Assembly (NCBI GenBank): GCA_964621345.1
Contig: CAZUON010000007.1
Location: 35,339 to 99,338 of the forward strand
Length of the DNA: 64,000 bases
Direction of reading: 5' to 3'
Source: Glaciecola sp964621345
GTDB lineage: Bacteria > Pseudomonadota > Gammaproteobacteria > Enterobacterales > Alteromonadaceae
How positions within the stretch are numbered: the stretch's first letter is position 1; every line of letters begins with the position of its first letter. Made by a program: the position numbers and the translations under genes. Shown in pieces: positions 46,455 through 56,706 of the stretch. Below the pieces are notes generated by a model. It was not told the DNA's origin. It saw nothing but the letters and a program-made list of their open reading frames with translations, and did no database searches.

Positions 46455-47926
46455 TGGATATCAGCGCAGAACTGTTAATCAATGTAACCCCGTCTGAATC
46501 GCGGGTTGCCCTTATTGAAAATGGGATCCTCCAAGAGATTCATATTGAGCGCCATACGAAAAAGGGGATTGTTGGTAACATTTATAATGCCAAAGTTAGT
46601 CGTGTCTTACCGGGTATGCAGGCTGCATTTGTCGATATTGGGCTTGATAAAGCCGCGTTTTTACATGCCTCCGATATTGCCGTCAATGAAGAACTCAAAG
46701 ACGATGTATCAGCCAATCAGCTTGAACGTAAAGATATACGTGAATTAGTGCGCGAGGGTCAGCATATTGTTGTACAAGTAGTGAAAGACCCTTTAGGTAC
46801 AAAAGGGGCGCGCCTTACTACTGACATTACCTTACCCTCACGCTATTTAGTCTTTATGCCAAGTGTGACTCATGTTGGTGTATCACAAAAGATTGAAGAA
46901 GAAGCTGAACGTGAAAGATTAAAATCACTGGTCGCTGATTTATGTGACAAAGACGGTGGCTTTATTTTGCGTACTGCTGCAGAGGGCGTTAACGGTAAAG
47001 AGTTACGTCAAGATGCAGAGTTTTTACGACGACTTTGGAAAAAAATTATATCCCGTAAAAGTACGGGAAAAATTAAAATGATGTATGAAGACCTGCCCGT
47101 TGCGCGCAGAGTATTGCGAGACTTTGTGGGTACCGAAATCGACCGTATTCGTATTGATTCCAAGCTCACCTTTAAAGAACTCATTGCCTTTACCAAAGAA
47201 TATGTGCCGGAGCTGAGTAACAAGCTTGAATACTATCAAGGTGAGCTACCGATTTTTGACCAATACGATGTTGAAAATGAGTTGCAACGTGCTTTAGGCA
47301 GACGAGTCGATTTGAAATCCGGTGGTTATATTATTATTGACCAAACCGAAGCGATGACCACAATTGATATCAATACGGGGGCATTTGTTGGACACCGTAA
47401 TTTAGAAGAAACCATTTTTAATACCAATATTGAAGCAACGTTAGCCATTGCCCGCCAACTACGTTTACGCAATTTAGGTGGCATGATCCTCATTGATTTT
47501 ATCGATATGATTGAACCAGACCATCAGCGTCGAGTCTTACATTCATTAGAACAAGGAATGAGTAAAGATCGCGCCAAGTCGAGCATTTACGGCTTCACAA
47601 AACTGGGCTTAATTGAAATGACCCGCAAACGTACACGGGAATCATTGGAGCACCAACTTTGTGGAGAGTGTCCTGCTTGTGGAGGGCGCGGTACGATTAA
47701 AACCATTGAGACTATCTGTTTTGAGATTACTCGAGAGGTCGTACGGGTTAATCGCGCATACAATGCCGATAAATTTGTAGTGTACGCCTCCGTTCCTGTA
47801 GCCGAAGCGCTATTAGGGGAAGAGTCTCACATACTAGCGGAGTTAGAGGCCTTTGTTGGAAAACAAATTAAAGTGCATACAGAGCATCTTTATCATCAAG
47901 ATAAGTTTGATGTGGTAATGATGTGA
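46454..47926 (+). CDS. rng: Ribonuclease G
   Basis: 490 residues (E. coli 489). The N-terminal S1 domain includes VLPGMQAAFVDIGLDKAAFLHASD (about 51-74, landmark), then an RNase E/G catalytic domain. Metal-binding D305 (TTIDINTG) and D348 (LIDFIDM) are present, and the zinc-link CPAC (C406, C409) before GGRG. It trims the 5' end of 16S rRNA and degrades mRNAs. Coupled at both ends: TAATG to maf and GTGA to yhdP. Confidence 0.97.
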   Translation: MDISAELLINVTPSESRVALIENGILQEIHIERHTKKGIVGNIYNAKVSRVLPGMQAAFVDIGLDKAAFLHASDIAVNEELKDDVSANQLERKDIRELVREGQHIVVQVVKDPLGTKGARLTTDITLPSRYLVFMPSVTHVGVSQKIEEEAERERLKSLVADLCDKDGGFILRTAAEGVNGKELRQDAEFLRRLWKKIISRKSTGKIKMMYEDLPVARRVLRDFVGTEIDRIRIDSKLTFKELIAFTKEYVPELSNKLEYYQGELPIFDQYDVENELQRALGRRVDLKSGGYIIIDQTEAMTTIDINTGAFVGHRNLEETIFNTNIEATLAIARQLRLRNLGGMILIDFIDMIEPDHQRRVLHSLEQGMSKDRAKSSIYGFTKLGLIEMTRKRTRESLEHQLCGECPACGGRGTIKTIETICFEITREVVRVNRAYNADKFVVYASVPVAEALLGEESHILAELEAFVGKQIKVHTEHLYHQDKFDVVMM

Positions 47927-50900
47927 GTAACAGCAACAAGCTAACCGCCATATTTTTAAGAAAACTGTGGGCATTTGCTGCAGTTCTTTTGGTGTTGGTG
48001 GCGCTTTTCATATCTTTATTGCGTTACTCCCTGCCAATGCTCGATGAACGTAAGCACGTAATTGAAGAGTATGTCGCAAATGAATACGGCATTGATTTAA
48101 GTATTGGTTCGGTCTCAGCAACCTGGAAGTCACAGGGGCCGAGTATACAGCTGGCACAGGTCTCGTTACGCCAAGGTGAACAATCTCCAGTGGCGCTTGA
48201 AATAGGTGATATTTATTTAGCGGTAGAATTTTGGCCATCAATATTTAATGGCAAGCTGCAATCGCGTAATGTCAGTTTATCTGATCTCGATTTGACGCTG
48301 GATATACAACGAATTAAGGGTAGTAGTACTGACTTTCCGGTGGTACAGGCCTTAGAAAGTATCTTTTTGGAACAGTTGAGCAAGTTTTCTGTTACCAATA
48401 GTCGCATTACCATCGTCAATAACATCCATAGCAGCAATCCTGAGTATCCGAACGACGTCAGGCAAAACACAATACGGGTAAGCCAATTATCTTGGTTAAA
48501 CCAAGGGAATAGGCACCAAGGCTTGGGCGAACTTTCGTTGCAAGGCGTTGCCTCCAATACGGCGTCTTTTATTCTTGATTTAGAAGGCGATGTTAGTAGC
48601 TACAAAGGTATGCTTTACGCCAAAGGCCAGAATTTAGATATTTCCCCATGGATTAATGAGTTTACCAATCTTAAAAATAATTTAGTGACCAGCAAAGGCA
48701 ATTTTGCCTTGTGGGGAAAGATATCTCAGGGCGAATTTACGCATCTTCGCGGGCAAGTATTACCCAGTCAGTTCGAGTGGACGACCCCTGCTTCTAATAA
48801 AATCGAATCTGATCTGTCTGCCGATTTTGCTGCAAATAGGACAGGTAGTGATTGGCATTTCGCGGTCAAGGGACTAGAGCTTGCGACCAATGGGGAGAGT
48901 TTTAGTAGCGATTGGTCTGGCCGTTTCTCGCAAGCAAAGGGCATGTCTGTTCACAACAGAACGCCTCTGCAGCTGGGCTCTTTAACGCCTTTGCTAGCGC
49001 TAATCACATCGGCAGATACAGACGATATTGCGCAGTTACAGCTTAATATTGCAATCCCCTCTGTACATCTTAAATTTGCGAGCGATGGTGTAAGCGGCTT
49101 AGCACAAAACAACCGATTGTCTTGGCGCGAGACTATCGCCATGCCCGGGGTTGATGCGATCGCGATTGATGCGTATTGGCAAAACAAAAGGGGTAGTTTG
49201 CGGCTACACACTCAGCAAGCGAGTATTGAAGCGGAGCAATTATTTGAGCGTTCTCTTTCATTAGACAAGCTTGACATGACATTGCAAGTGAGTCGGTCAA
49301 ATGCGGGACTATTCCTTGCAAGCAAAGAGGGTCAACTGGTCCTCGATAACATCGCGATGTCGCCCAGCATAAGCTATCACAGTGACACTGGTGTATTGTC
49401 TATAATGACAGATATCGCCGCATTTCCACTAAAACAAATTCCGACATTATTGCCCAACCGCTTCATGAGTGCTGATGTTAAAAGTTATTTAGCGAATGCT
49501 TTTGTGGGCGAAGGTAGGGTGGAAAACGCGCATATTATGTGGCACGGAAATCCTAAGTCTTATCCCTTTGCTGATGGCTCGGGGATTTTTCAAACATCGG
49601 TGGCGATAGATAATGCTGACTTTACCTTTTCAGACACTTGGCCACAATTAACACAACTTAATATCGACCTGTTGTTTGAAAACAGAAGTTTGGCCATGAA
49701 AGCGACTTCAGGTTTACTTGCCGATGTCGAGTTGTCAAATTTACGTGCAAACATCCCAAGCCTTGGTAGCGGCTCAATGCTAACGATATTCGCCGATGGG
49801 AAAACGAACGGTAGTGATTTAGCCGAGCTAATGACGCAAAGCAGCTTACAAGACTCTCTTGGCCGTGTGCTCACTGAAAATGTCATTTTATCGGGGCCTT
49901 TAAGCACAAATTTGGCCCTCTATATTCCTCTTGCCGATACCTCCGCTACAAGGGCAGTCGGCGAAGCATTTTTATCAAATAGCAATGTACATCTTGCATC
50001 CTTAGGATTAGATTTTTCCCAAGCCCATGGCACTATTGCATTTGATAATGAAAAAATAAGTATCGAAACCTTAGATGCGACCTTGTTTGACCAAGCCGTA
50101 CAAATTGATTTGGCAGGGAAACGAGACGAGTTGGTATATTTGCTCGATATTGATGTGGTAGGTAATTGGGAAATCGATTCGATATTAAGCGCTTATGCAC
50201 CTAACATGAGTCAATATTTAACAGGTAATACTGACTGGCGTCTTGGCGTAGATGTATCCTCACAAGAAGACAGCTATGTGTATGCGGCTACGTTAAATAG
50301 CGTACTGCAAAATATTGATTCGAAGTTGCCCAGTCCGTTCAATAAAGCACTCGATGTACAAATGCCTTTAAGCATTCAGGCGTCGGGCAACAATAAGGCG
50401 TCGACGATTAATCTACAACTTGGCCAAGACGTGACTTTTGAGGGCATATTGCCCCATAAAGAGAAGCAATTCAGTCGCGCGCATTTAGCTCTTGGTCCTA
50501 CTGACTTTGTCGGTATGGGAGTTGGTTTTAGTATTAGCGCTAACTTGCCTTCTGTTGATGCAAACCAATGGACGCAAACTATACGCGATTTGGTAAGCGG
50601 TTTACGCCAATCTGGGAACCCTGTTTTGTCTTCCCCAGAGCGAGTATTTGCACAAGCCGATCAGGTACTGGTTTCAGGCGTACGCTTGAGCGATGTAGAT
50701 GTAACCGCTAAACAGTCAAATCGAGACTGGAAGATTGAAGTCGATGCAGATCAAATCAGAGGTAACGTTGATATAGGCGCGGATTGGATTTCTAAAGGGA
50801 TCAGGATAGACGCAGATTATGTGAAGCTCAACGACATCGATTTTGGTACCAACGATACTGAAAAGACCGCAAGCATCGTGCCGCAAGAACTGCCGTCGAT

Positions 50901-51804
50901 AAAGGTTAACTGCGCCAGTTGTGAGTTCGCGGATGTACACTTAGGCAGAGTCACGTTTGAGGCCGAGCCTAACGATGATGGGCTTGAAATTACACGCTTA
51001 GAAATGGAAACAAAGAACGGCAGAATTAATGCACTCGGTCAGTGGTATCAACGACATAACGATCATTACACTTTTTTGGCAGGCGATTTAACGAGCAGTG
51101 ATTTAGGGCTCTTATTGGCCGATTTTGATTTTGACTCAGGGGTAAAAGATTCAGAGGCAAAAGTAGATTTTGCTGTCACGTGGAAAGACTCACCCATGGA
51201 TTTTGGCTTTGAGCACCTCGATGGACAAATTGATTGGAACCTAAGTGATGGCTATCTTACCGAAGTAAGCGATAAAGGGTCTCGTATTTTTACATTGCTA
51301 AGCTTAGATTCGTTAGTACGCAAATTATCCCTCGATTTTCGAGATGTATTTGCGAAAGGGTTCTTCTACGACGAAATGAGCGGTAGCGTACAAATCACCG
51401 AGGGTAAGGCCGATACCCGCGATACTAAAATAGACGGTGGCGCCGGTGATATTGAAATTTATGGCTACACTGATTTAGTGTCTAAAGAGCTAAATTATAA
51501 TATTAGCTTTGCGCCAAATGTAACCGGTAATTTGCCGGTGTTGGTTTACTTCTTTTCATTAAGCCCGCCCTCTGCACTAGCTGCCTTGGCAATCGATCAG
51601 GTACTTACCTCAACCAAGGTTATTTCCAATGTAAACTATTCGGTATCAGGCACTCTAGATGAACCTGTATTAATTGAGACAGGTCGCCAGAGCACGGAAG
51701 TGGCTCTGCCAACACGTAGATCATTAGACGAGGAAGGCGTGGACCCAAACTTTTTGCCCCCGACTGAAGATGACCTACTGAAGATTGAGCGTTCAGATGG
51801 TTGA
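47923..51804 (+). CDS. yhdP: AsmA-like phospholipid transporter YhdP
   Basis: 1293 residues. N-terminal membrane segment (AFAAVLLVLVALFISLLRYSL), then a long run of beta-strand repeats, with the C-terminal AsmA-like region (DGGAGDIEIYGYTDLVSKEL, SPPSALAALAIDQVLTSTK). YhdP-type bridges carry phospholipids from the inner to the outer membrane. Start is GTG overlapping the rng stop as GTGA. Length is typical (E. coli 1266). Confidence 0.93.
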   Translation: MSNSNKLTAIFLRKLWAFAAVLLVLVALFISLLRYSLPMLDERKHVIEEYVANEYGIDLSIGSVSATWKSQGPSIQLAQVSLRQGEQSPVALEIGDIYLAVEFWPSIFNGKLQSRNVSLSDLDLTLDIQRIKGSSTDFPVVQALESIFLEQLSKFSVTNSRITIVNNIHSSNPEYPNDVRQNTIRVSQLSWLNQGNRHQGLGELSLQGVASNTASFILDLEGDVSSYKGMLYAKGQNLDISPWINEFTNLKNNLVTSKGNFALWGKISQGEFTHLRGQVLPSQFEWTTPASNKIESDLSADFAANRTGSDWHFAVKGLELATNGESFSSDWSGRFSQAKGMSVHNRTPLQLGSLTPLLALITSADTDDIAQLQLNIAIPSVHLKFASDGVSGLAQNNRLSWRETIAMPGVDAIAIDAYWQNKRGSLRLHTQQASIEAEQLFERSLSLDKLDMTLQVSRSNAGLFLASKEGQLVLDNIAMSPSISYHSDTGVLSIMTDIAAFPLKQIPTLLPNRFMSADVKSYLANAFVGEGRVENAHIMWHGNPKSYPFADGSGIFQTSVAIDNADFTFSDTWPQLTQLNIDLLFENRSLAMKATSGLLADVELSNLRANIPSLGSGSMLTIFADGKTNGSDLAELMTQSSLQDSLGRVLTENVILSGPLSTNLALYIPLADTSATRAVGEAFLSNSNVHLASLGLDFSQAHGTIAFDNEKISIETLDATLFDQAVQIDLAGKRDELVYLLDIDVVGNWEIDSILSAYAPNMSQYLTGNTDWRLGVDVSSQEDSYVYAATLNSVLQNIDSKLPSPFNKALDVQMPLSIQASGNNKASTINLQLGQDVTFEGILPHKEKQFSRAHLALGPTDFVGMGVGFSISANLPSVDANQWTQTIRDLVSGLRQSGNPVLSSPERVFAQADQVLVSGVRLSDVDVTAKQSNRDWKIEVDADQIRGNVDIGADWISKGIRIDADYVKLNDIDFGTNDTEKTASIVPQELPSIKVNCASCEFADVHLGRVTFEAEPNDDGLEITRLEMETKNGRINALGQWYQRHNDHYTFLAGDLTSSDLGLLLADFDFDSGVKDSEAKVDFAVTWKDSPMDFGFEHLDGQIDWNLSDGYLTEVSDKGSRIFTLLSLDSLVRKLSLDFRDVFAKGFFYDEMSGSVQITEGKADTRDTKIDGGAGDIEIYGYTDLVSKELNYNISFAPNVTGNLPVLVYFFSLSPPSALAALAIDQVLTSTKVISNVNYSVSGTLDEPVLIETGRQSTEVALPTRRSLDEEGVDPNFLPPTEDDLLKIERSDG

Positions 51805-52645
51805 TTTGATTGCGATACAACTAAACTCTAGTGCGTCACTAGAGACTAATCTCAAAACTATTGAGACCATTATTGCGAGAGCCCGTCCGAATAGGTCTGA
51901 GCCTGCCTTGGTGGTGCTTCCAGAATGTGCGAGTCAGTTTGGATGTGGTGGTGCAACCATGCTACAAAGCGCAGAGCAAAAAGGTGAGGGGAAGGCGCAG
52001 GCGAAGTTTGCTCAACTTGCCAAAACGCATAATATCTTTCTAGTTGCAGGTACCATGCCCATTATTGAAGTGGGTAGAGACACTCCTAAAAGTCATGAAG
52101 CAGATCGCTACTGCGCTGCTAGCTTGGTATACGCACCTTCAGGAGAGTGTATTAGCCAATATAACAAGATACACCTATTTGATGTTGAGGTAGCTGATAA
52201 TACAAAGTCCTACTTTGAATCAAAATATACTGAGCCTGGCAGGTATTTGGCAAAGTTTGACAGCCCCTGGGGGCAGATAGGCCAAGCAGTATGTTACGAT
52301 TTGCGCTTCGCGAAAATGTTTGATGCGTTGATGCCTATGAACATACTAGTATTGCCAAGTGCATTTACCTTGGCAACAGGCAGTGCCCATTGGCATGCGC
52401 TATTAAAAGCCAGAAGCATTGAATTGCAATGCTTCGTTGTGGCGGCAAACCAAGTCGGTAAACATGAAGATGGTCGACAAACCTTTGGTCACTCATGTAT
52501 TTATTCACCTTGGGGAGAATTGTTGTCGGTGATTGAATCAGGTGAAGGCTGGGCCTCTGCGCGTTTTGATGAAACACAGTTACACGCCATTCGCACAAAA
52601 ATGCCCATAAGCACACACAAACAAGAGAGATATGGATTTGAATAA
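51797..52645 (+). CDS. Carbon-nitrogen hydrolase (Nit1-type, deaminated glutathione amidase candidate)
   Basis: 282 residues from the ATG at 51797 (a TTG 12 bases earlier is also in frame). The nitrilase triad is visible: E43 (VVLPECAS), K124 (YNKIHLFD) and C166 (GQAVCYDLRF). Nit1/YbeM-like members hydrolyse deaminated glutathione, a side product of transaminases. The assignment to that activity is from family resemblance. It overlaps yhdP by 8 bases and tldD by 14. Confidence 0.88.
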   Translation: MVDLIAIQLNSSASLETNLKTIETIIARARPNRSEPALVVLPECASQFGCGGATMLQSAEQKGEGKAQAKFAQLAKTHNIFLVAGTMPIIEVGRDTPKSHEADRYCAASLVYAPSGECISQYNKIHLFDVEVADNTKSYFESKYTEPGRYLAKFDSPWGQIGQAVCYDLRFAKMFDALMPMNILVLPSAFTLATGSAHWHALLKARSIELQCFVVAANQVGKHEDGRQTFGHSCIYSPWGELLSVIESGEGWASARFDETQLHAIRTKMPISTHKQERYGFE

Positions 52646-54083
52646 TACCGTTGAACAGAACTTACTGCAGCACTCTGGCCTAGACCAATCTATGATTGTG
52701 TCTTATTTAGAGCAAATCATGCAGCATCAAAATACCTTTGCAGATATGTATTTTCAGTCGAGCCAGCATGAGAGTTGGGTATTAGAAGACGGTATTATAA
52801 AAGACGGTAGTTACAACATTGAACGCGGAGTGGGTGTGCGAGCAGTGAATGCCGATAAAACTGGTTTTGCTTATTCTGACGAAATTAACGCCGATGCTCT
52901 GCAAAAAGCCTGTTTGGCTGCGCGCAATATTGCCCCTGCACAAGGAAAGTTAAAAGTATCTGCGTTAGGAGCAGTAAAACACAAGGCCCTGTATAGCGCA
53001 GTCAATCCATTGTTGGCAATGAGTGATGATGACAAAATCGCACTTTTGCGTATGGTTGATGCTTATGTTCGCAAGCAAGAGAGTGATGTGAGTCAAGTTG
53101 TAGTCAGTCTTACTGGGGTATATGAAGAAATATTAGTTGCTGCAACAGATGGTACTTTTGCCACAGACATACGCCCACTCATTCGTTTAAATTGCAGTGT
53201 GTTAATCGAAAAAGATGGCAAGCGAGAGCGTGGCGCTTCAGGTTGTGGTGGACGCCGTGGATATGAGTTTTTTAGTGCCAATACCGAACAAGGCATACCA
53301 AGATATCAACAATTGGCAGACGAAGCGCTTCACATGGCTAGGGTAAATTTAGAGGCTGTGCCTGCACCTGCAGGCGCGATGCCGGTGGTACTGGGTAGTG
53401 GTTGGCCGGGCGTGTTGCTGCACGAAGCAGTTGGACATGGATTAGAGGGAGACTTTAATCGTAAGGGCGCGTCTACTTTTAGTGGTCGTGTTGGCGAACA
53501 AGTCGCCGCCAAAGGCGTAACAGTTGTTGATGACGGCACTCTCGCAAACCGACGCGGCTCTTTATCTATCGATGATGAGGGCACCGCGAGTCAATATAAT
53601 GTGTTAATAGAAGACGGTAAATTGTGCGGCTACATGCAAGATAAGATGAATGCACAACTTATGGGAGTCAAGCCTACGGGCAATGGCCGCCGAGAGTCCT
53701 ATGCGCATTTGCCCATGCCTCGCATGACAAATACCTACATGCTTGGCGGTGAATATAGCCCTGACGAAATTATTGCTTCGGTCGAAAAGGGCATTTATGC
53801 TCCGAATTTTGGTGGTGGTCAGGTGGACATCACCTCGGGTAAGTTCGTATTCTCAAGTTCAGAAGCGTACTTGATAGAAGGCGGTAAAATCACGCGTCCC
53901 ATTAAAGGTGCAACGTTAATCGGAAATGGTCCTGAATCGATGCAAAAAATATCGATGGTGGGCAATGATTTAGCACTAGATGCTGGCGTTGGAGTATGCG
54001 GAAAAGATGGTCAATCTGTTCCGGTTGGAGTAGGTCAGCCGACCCTTAAAATTGATGAATTGACTGTTGGCGGTACTGCTTAA
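52632..54083 (+). CDS. tldD: Metalloprotease TldD
   Basis: 483 residues. The metal site HEAVGH (H264, E265, H269) is the HExxxH motif of TldD; RGASGCGGRRG and GNGRRESYAHLPMPRMTN are conserved. It forms a heterodimer with TldE (PmbA), not in this window, and degrades unfolded peptides, maturing microcin B17 and digesting CcdA in E. coli. Last gene of the plus-strand array; convergent with the MBL gene. Confidence 0.95.
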   Translation: MDLNNTVEQNLLQHSGLDQSMIVSYLEQIMQHQNTFADMYFQSSQHESWVLEDGIIKDGSYNIERGVGVRAVNADKTGFAYSDEINADALQKACLAARNIAPAQGKLKVSALGAVKHKALYSAVNPLLAMSDDDKIALLRMVDAYVRKQESDVSQVVVSLTGVYEEILVAATDGTFATDIRPLIRLNCSVLIEKDGKRERGASGCGGRRGYEFFSANTEQGIPRYQQLADEALHMARVNLEAVPAPAGAMPVVLGSGWPGVLLHEAVGHGLEGDFNRKGASTFSGRVGEQVAAKGVTVVDDGTLANRRGSLSIDDEGTASQYNVLIEDGKLCGYMQDKMNAQLMGVKPTGNGRRESYAHLPMPRMTNTYMLGGEYSPDEIIASVEKGIYAPNFGGGQVDITSGKFVFSSSEAYLIEGGKITRPIKGATLIGNGPESMQKISMVGNDLALDAGVGVCGKDGQSVPVGVGQPTLKIDELTVGGTA

Positions 54084-54111
54084 CCTACGCTTTGTAGCTT
54101 TTTATAAAGTA

Positions 54112-54870
54112 CTAGTTTTTAAACCGTGCTAACTTTTTAGCCATGCTGAACAGTATTTGATAATTGGTTTGAGGGCGTTCGGGGGCGAGTGATAACACAC
54201 GAGCAATGTCGTCCTCGCTCATTCTCTGGCTAGGTACATGTGCCATCATGAGATCGCAGTGGACATAGTCGCGCAGTTTCGCAACTGACTGTTTATATTG
54301 TTGCGGTAGGCTTACTGGGAAGGGTGGATTGAACTGACCTTTTACCTTTACCACCAAATCTGCCACATACAACAATGCCTGCTCTTCGTTTAGCAAAGAT
54401 ACATCCATATGAGTATGACCCGGGGTGGCGATAAGCTTCCAATCAGGAAAATTAGGAATAGCGTCGCCGTCTGCTAACATCAAGTCAGGTTTTAATATTG
54501 GTGAGTACCAAAGTGAGCGGCGTTTTATTCCTAAACGTTTTGCCACCCAATGTGCTAAGTAAATATCAATTGAATGATTCAGCTTACCGCTAATGCCGCT
54601 GTACCATTGAGATTGAAATTGCCCACTGATGACTTGGCATCCGCTTACTTCTCTCAAATAATGTGCACATCCAGCGTGGTCTGGATGCATGTGCGTTACC
54701 ATTACTACCTTTAGGTCACTTAAAGGACGATTGAGTTCATCTTTAAAGAAGGTGGCGATGGTATTAAAGTCAGCACGGCATGCACCGTCGAGTAGTAGGC
54801 ACCCGTGAGGATATTCAACTAAAAATATATTTTGAATGTAACCGCGTAGAGTATGTACATGCATAGACAC
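54112..54870 (-). CDS. MBL-fold metallo-hydrolase
   Basis: 252 residues. The metal-binding motif HMHPDHAG is at 60-67, and further ligands lie in TPGHTHMDVSL and VADLVV. This is a generic metallo-beta-lactamase fold; substrate cannot be told. No signal peptide is seen. It starts 35 bases after the yebG stop on the same strand, so it may be transcribed from the LexA-controlled promoter. That would be an unusual SOS link. Confidence 0.85.
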   Translation of the reverse strand: MSMHVHTLRGYIQNIFLVEYPHGCLLLDGACRADFNTIATFFKDELNRPLSDLKVVMVTHMHPDHAGCAHYLREVSGCQVISGQFQSQWYSGISGKLNHSIDIYLAHWVAKRLGIKRRSLWYSPILKPDLMLADGDAIPNFPDWKLIATPGHTHMDVSLLNEEQALLYVADLVVKVKGQFNPPFPVSLPQQYKQSVAKLRDYVHCDLMMAHVPSQRMSEDDIARVLSLAPERPQTNYQILFSMAKKLARFKN

Positions 54871-54905
54871 GAGTATAAAATCCTTTTACTGCTCGTACCA
54901 GTTAT

Positions 54906-55190
54906 TTATGCCTTCTTGATTTCTACTACGTCTGCTTTTTCAGCCTCTAAAATAGTGTCAGCTTCAGTGCCTTTTAGTAGCTTACCGATAGAATCTTTAT
55001 TTTTTGCAAGTAAGATTGAGAGCTCTTCAGCGATAGCTTCGTCTAGCTCAATACCTTTTTGTTGGATGTAATAATGTAAATTATCGGCGACGCCCAACAT
55101 TTTGTCGTATTGATCGGCTTCTTTTTTGTCGGTAGTTACCAATTTATCGACTCCTTTGTGCTGCACAACGTAACGGGTGATGACGGCCAT
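54906..55190 (-). CDS. yebG: SOS-induced protein YebG
   Basis: 94 residues. MAVITRYVVQHKGVDKLVTT and ADQYDKMLGVADNL are the YebG family signature; a long helical tail rich in E and K follows. In E. coli yebG is a LexA-regulated gene of unclear role in DNA damage. A perfect LexA box lies 50 bases upstream. The ribosome site on the minus strand is AGGAGTTTCCC. Confidence 0.9.
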   Translation of the reverse strand: MAVITRYVVQHKGVDKLVTTDKKEADQYDKMLGVADNLHYYIQQKGIELDEAIAEELSILLAKNKDSIGKLLKGTEADTILEAEKADVVEIKKA

Positions 55191-55240
55191 GGGAAACTCC
55201 TAGGTGTTTAGTGAATACCAACATACTATACCTTTCCTAT

Positions 55241-55256
55241 CTGTATAAATAAACAG
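55241..55256 (-). promoter_or_regulatory. LexA (SOS) box of yebG
   Basis: CTGTATAAATAAACAG fits CTGT-N8-ACAG exactly, with AT-rich flanks (TAT before, TAT after). It is 51 bases upstream of the yebG ATG. A minus-strand -10-like TATAGT lies between it and the start. Confidence 0.88.
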
Positions 55257-55534
55257 TATTTTAAAATTGGCAAACATCTATGCGGATAGTTTCGATCGAC
55301 GAATATATAATAGTGACTCCCTTTTCTGTATGCAGTGAGTGCACGTATTTGGTTTTGGCATTCGAAGTTATCACGTACAAGGAACGTAATCGCAAAGTCC
55401 GTAATATGGAAACTAGCCGCCAGCAGTTTGTTCCAATTTGTCAATAAACTTAATTTAAAGACTGGTACAAATTACGGGATATATATTACACTCATATCTC
55501 AAATGCGAGATATAGTGCCGTTAAATGGTAGCTC
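55257..55534. other. Intergenic region between yebG promoter and diguanylate cyclase gene
   Basis: AT-rich. Overlapping short frames on both strands have no family character and poor codon use. A minus-strand frame even runs through the LexA box, so I read them as noise. The region should hold the promoter of the plus-strand cyclase; several TATAAT-like hexamers occur (ATATAATAG near 55306) but I cannot choose one. Confidence 0.5.
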
Positions 55535-56602
55535 ATGTCACGATATTTGGTCCATACACAAAGGTTTCTATTTCAAGCTATGCTAACTGCCTTAAAAACC
55601 AAAGTTGCAAATTTACAAAACGCGAATTTTATTATTCGATGTACGTTTGGTATTTCAATTGTTGCGTTATTAATTATGCTCCCTTTTGGGATCAACAATT
55701 TTATCCAAGGCCGTTTTTTGGGTGGGATCACGGCGCTGTTGGTTGCTGCTCTGTGTATGGTAAACGCTTTTTTGGCAATCCGAGGTAGATATAATCTGTA
55801 TATTAACTTTCTCGGTTTTGTTCCCGCTTTGGTGTTAGCATCAATTACGGCATTGGTTACATTACAAGGTACAGGTTCTTTTTGGCCTTTTGTATGTATG
55901 TTTGCTATTTATTTTGTCCTGCCGTTTCGCTTTGCCAAACATGCTAGTTGGATCTTTCTATGCTGCGTACTTTTTGCTGCTTGGACGTCTCTTGATCAAG
56001 CTCTAGCGGTGAGATTCTCCGCCGCTATGATCACTATAACCATATTTATATTTATTTTTTCGAGTGAGGTTGCCCGTGCTTCAAAGAAGCTTGAATATCA
56101 AGCTGAAACAGACCCGCTTACTGGGCTACTGAATCGCAAGAGCTTAGTAGAAAACATCAGTAAGGCTATTTGTGGGTTTGAATCGGGTGGAAAGTTGTCA
56201 ACGATGTGTATTATTGATATTGATCATTTCAAAGAGATTAATGACAAAATGGGACACGAGGCGGGAGACAGTGTATTGATTGCTTTAGCTTCCCAACTTA
56301 AAAAGATTACTAGCCGTAATGACCTAGTCTTTCGTGTAGGCGGGGAAGAGTTCTTACTGTTAATGACCAATACTGCGCTGCCCGAGAGCCAACAGGTAGC
56401 AGAAGCTATTCGTGAAGTGATTGCAACCACGCCTTTTTATTCATCAGTAGCTGAAAACAAACAGCGAGAATCTTTCAATGTCACCGTGAGTATTGGTTTG
56501 TCTCAAGTAAGCCCGAACACAAACGTTCAGCAGTGGATGAGCGAAACCGATGAAAACCTATATTTGGCAAAAAAGCAGGGGCGAAACCGGGTAGTTACTT
56601 AA
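55535..56602 (+). CDS. Membrane diguanylate cyclase (GGDEF)
   Basis: 355 residues: six membrane helices in about 33-178, then a GGDEF domain about 185-352 with RVGGEEF (GGEEF at 269-273), DIDHFKEINDKMGHEAGD and TDPLTGLLNRKSL. The signature is intact, so it should make c-di-GMP from GTP. The product-inhibition I-site RxxD is not present (SRND at that place). The ATG at 55580 is an alternative start that only shortens the cytoplasmic N-terminus. A sensory role for the membrane part is inferred. MshE in this window is a plausible downstream target class. Confidence 0.92.
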   Translation: MSRYLVHTQRFLFQAMLTALKTKVANLQNANFIIRCTFGISIVALLIMLPFGINNFIQGRFLGGITALLVAALCMVNAFLAIRGRYNLYINFLGFVPALVLASITALVTLQGTGSFWPFVCMFAIYFVLPFRFAKHASWIFLCCVLFAAWTSLDQALAVRFSAAMITITIFIFIFSSEVARASKKLEYQAETDPLTGLLNRKSLVENISKAICGFESGGKLSTMCIIDIDHFKEINDKMGHEAGDSVLIALASQLKKITSRNDLVFRVGGEEFLLLMTNTALPESQQVAEAIREVIATTPFYSSVAENKQRESFNVTVSIGLSQVSPNTNVQQWMSETDENLYLAKKQGRNRVVT

Positions 56603-56706
56603 AACCTATCATCTAACTTATTCGTCACTTTTTAGATTCCAGTATGCAGCTTTGTTTGTCTTATTCTCTCGTTTTGTGGCTCGAAAGGGGTGTTGTTTGC
56701 CTACAT

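Noticed and set aside
55226..55444. Minus-strand 72-codon frame
   Set aside because: It runs across the LexA box and the yebG promoter region, has no ribosome site and no family character.
55335..55586. Plus-strand 83-codon frame before the cyclase
   Set aside because: It overlaps the cyclase start in another frame and its residues look random.
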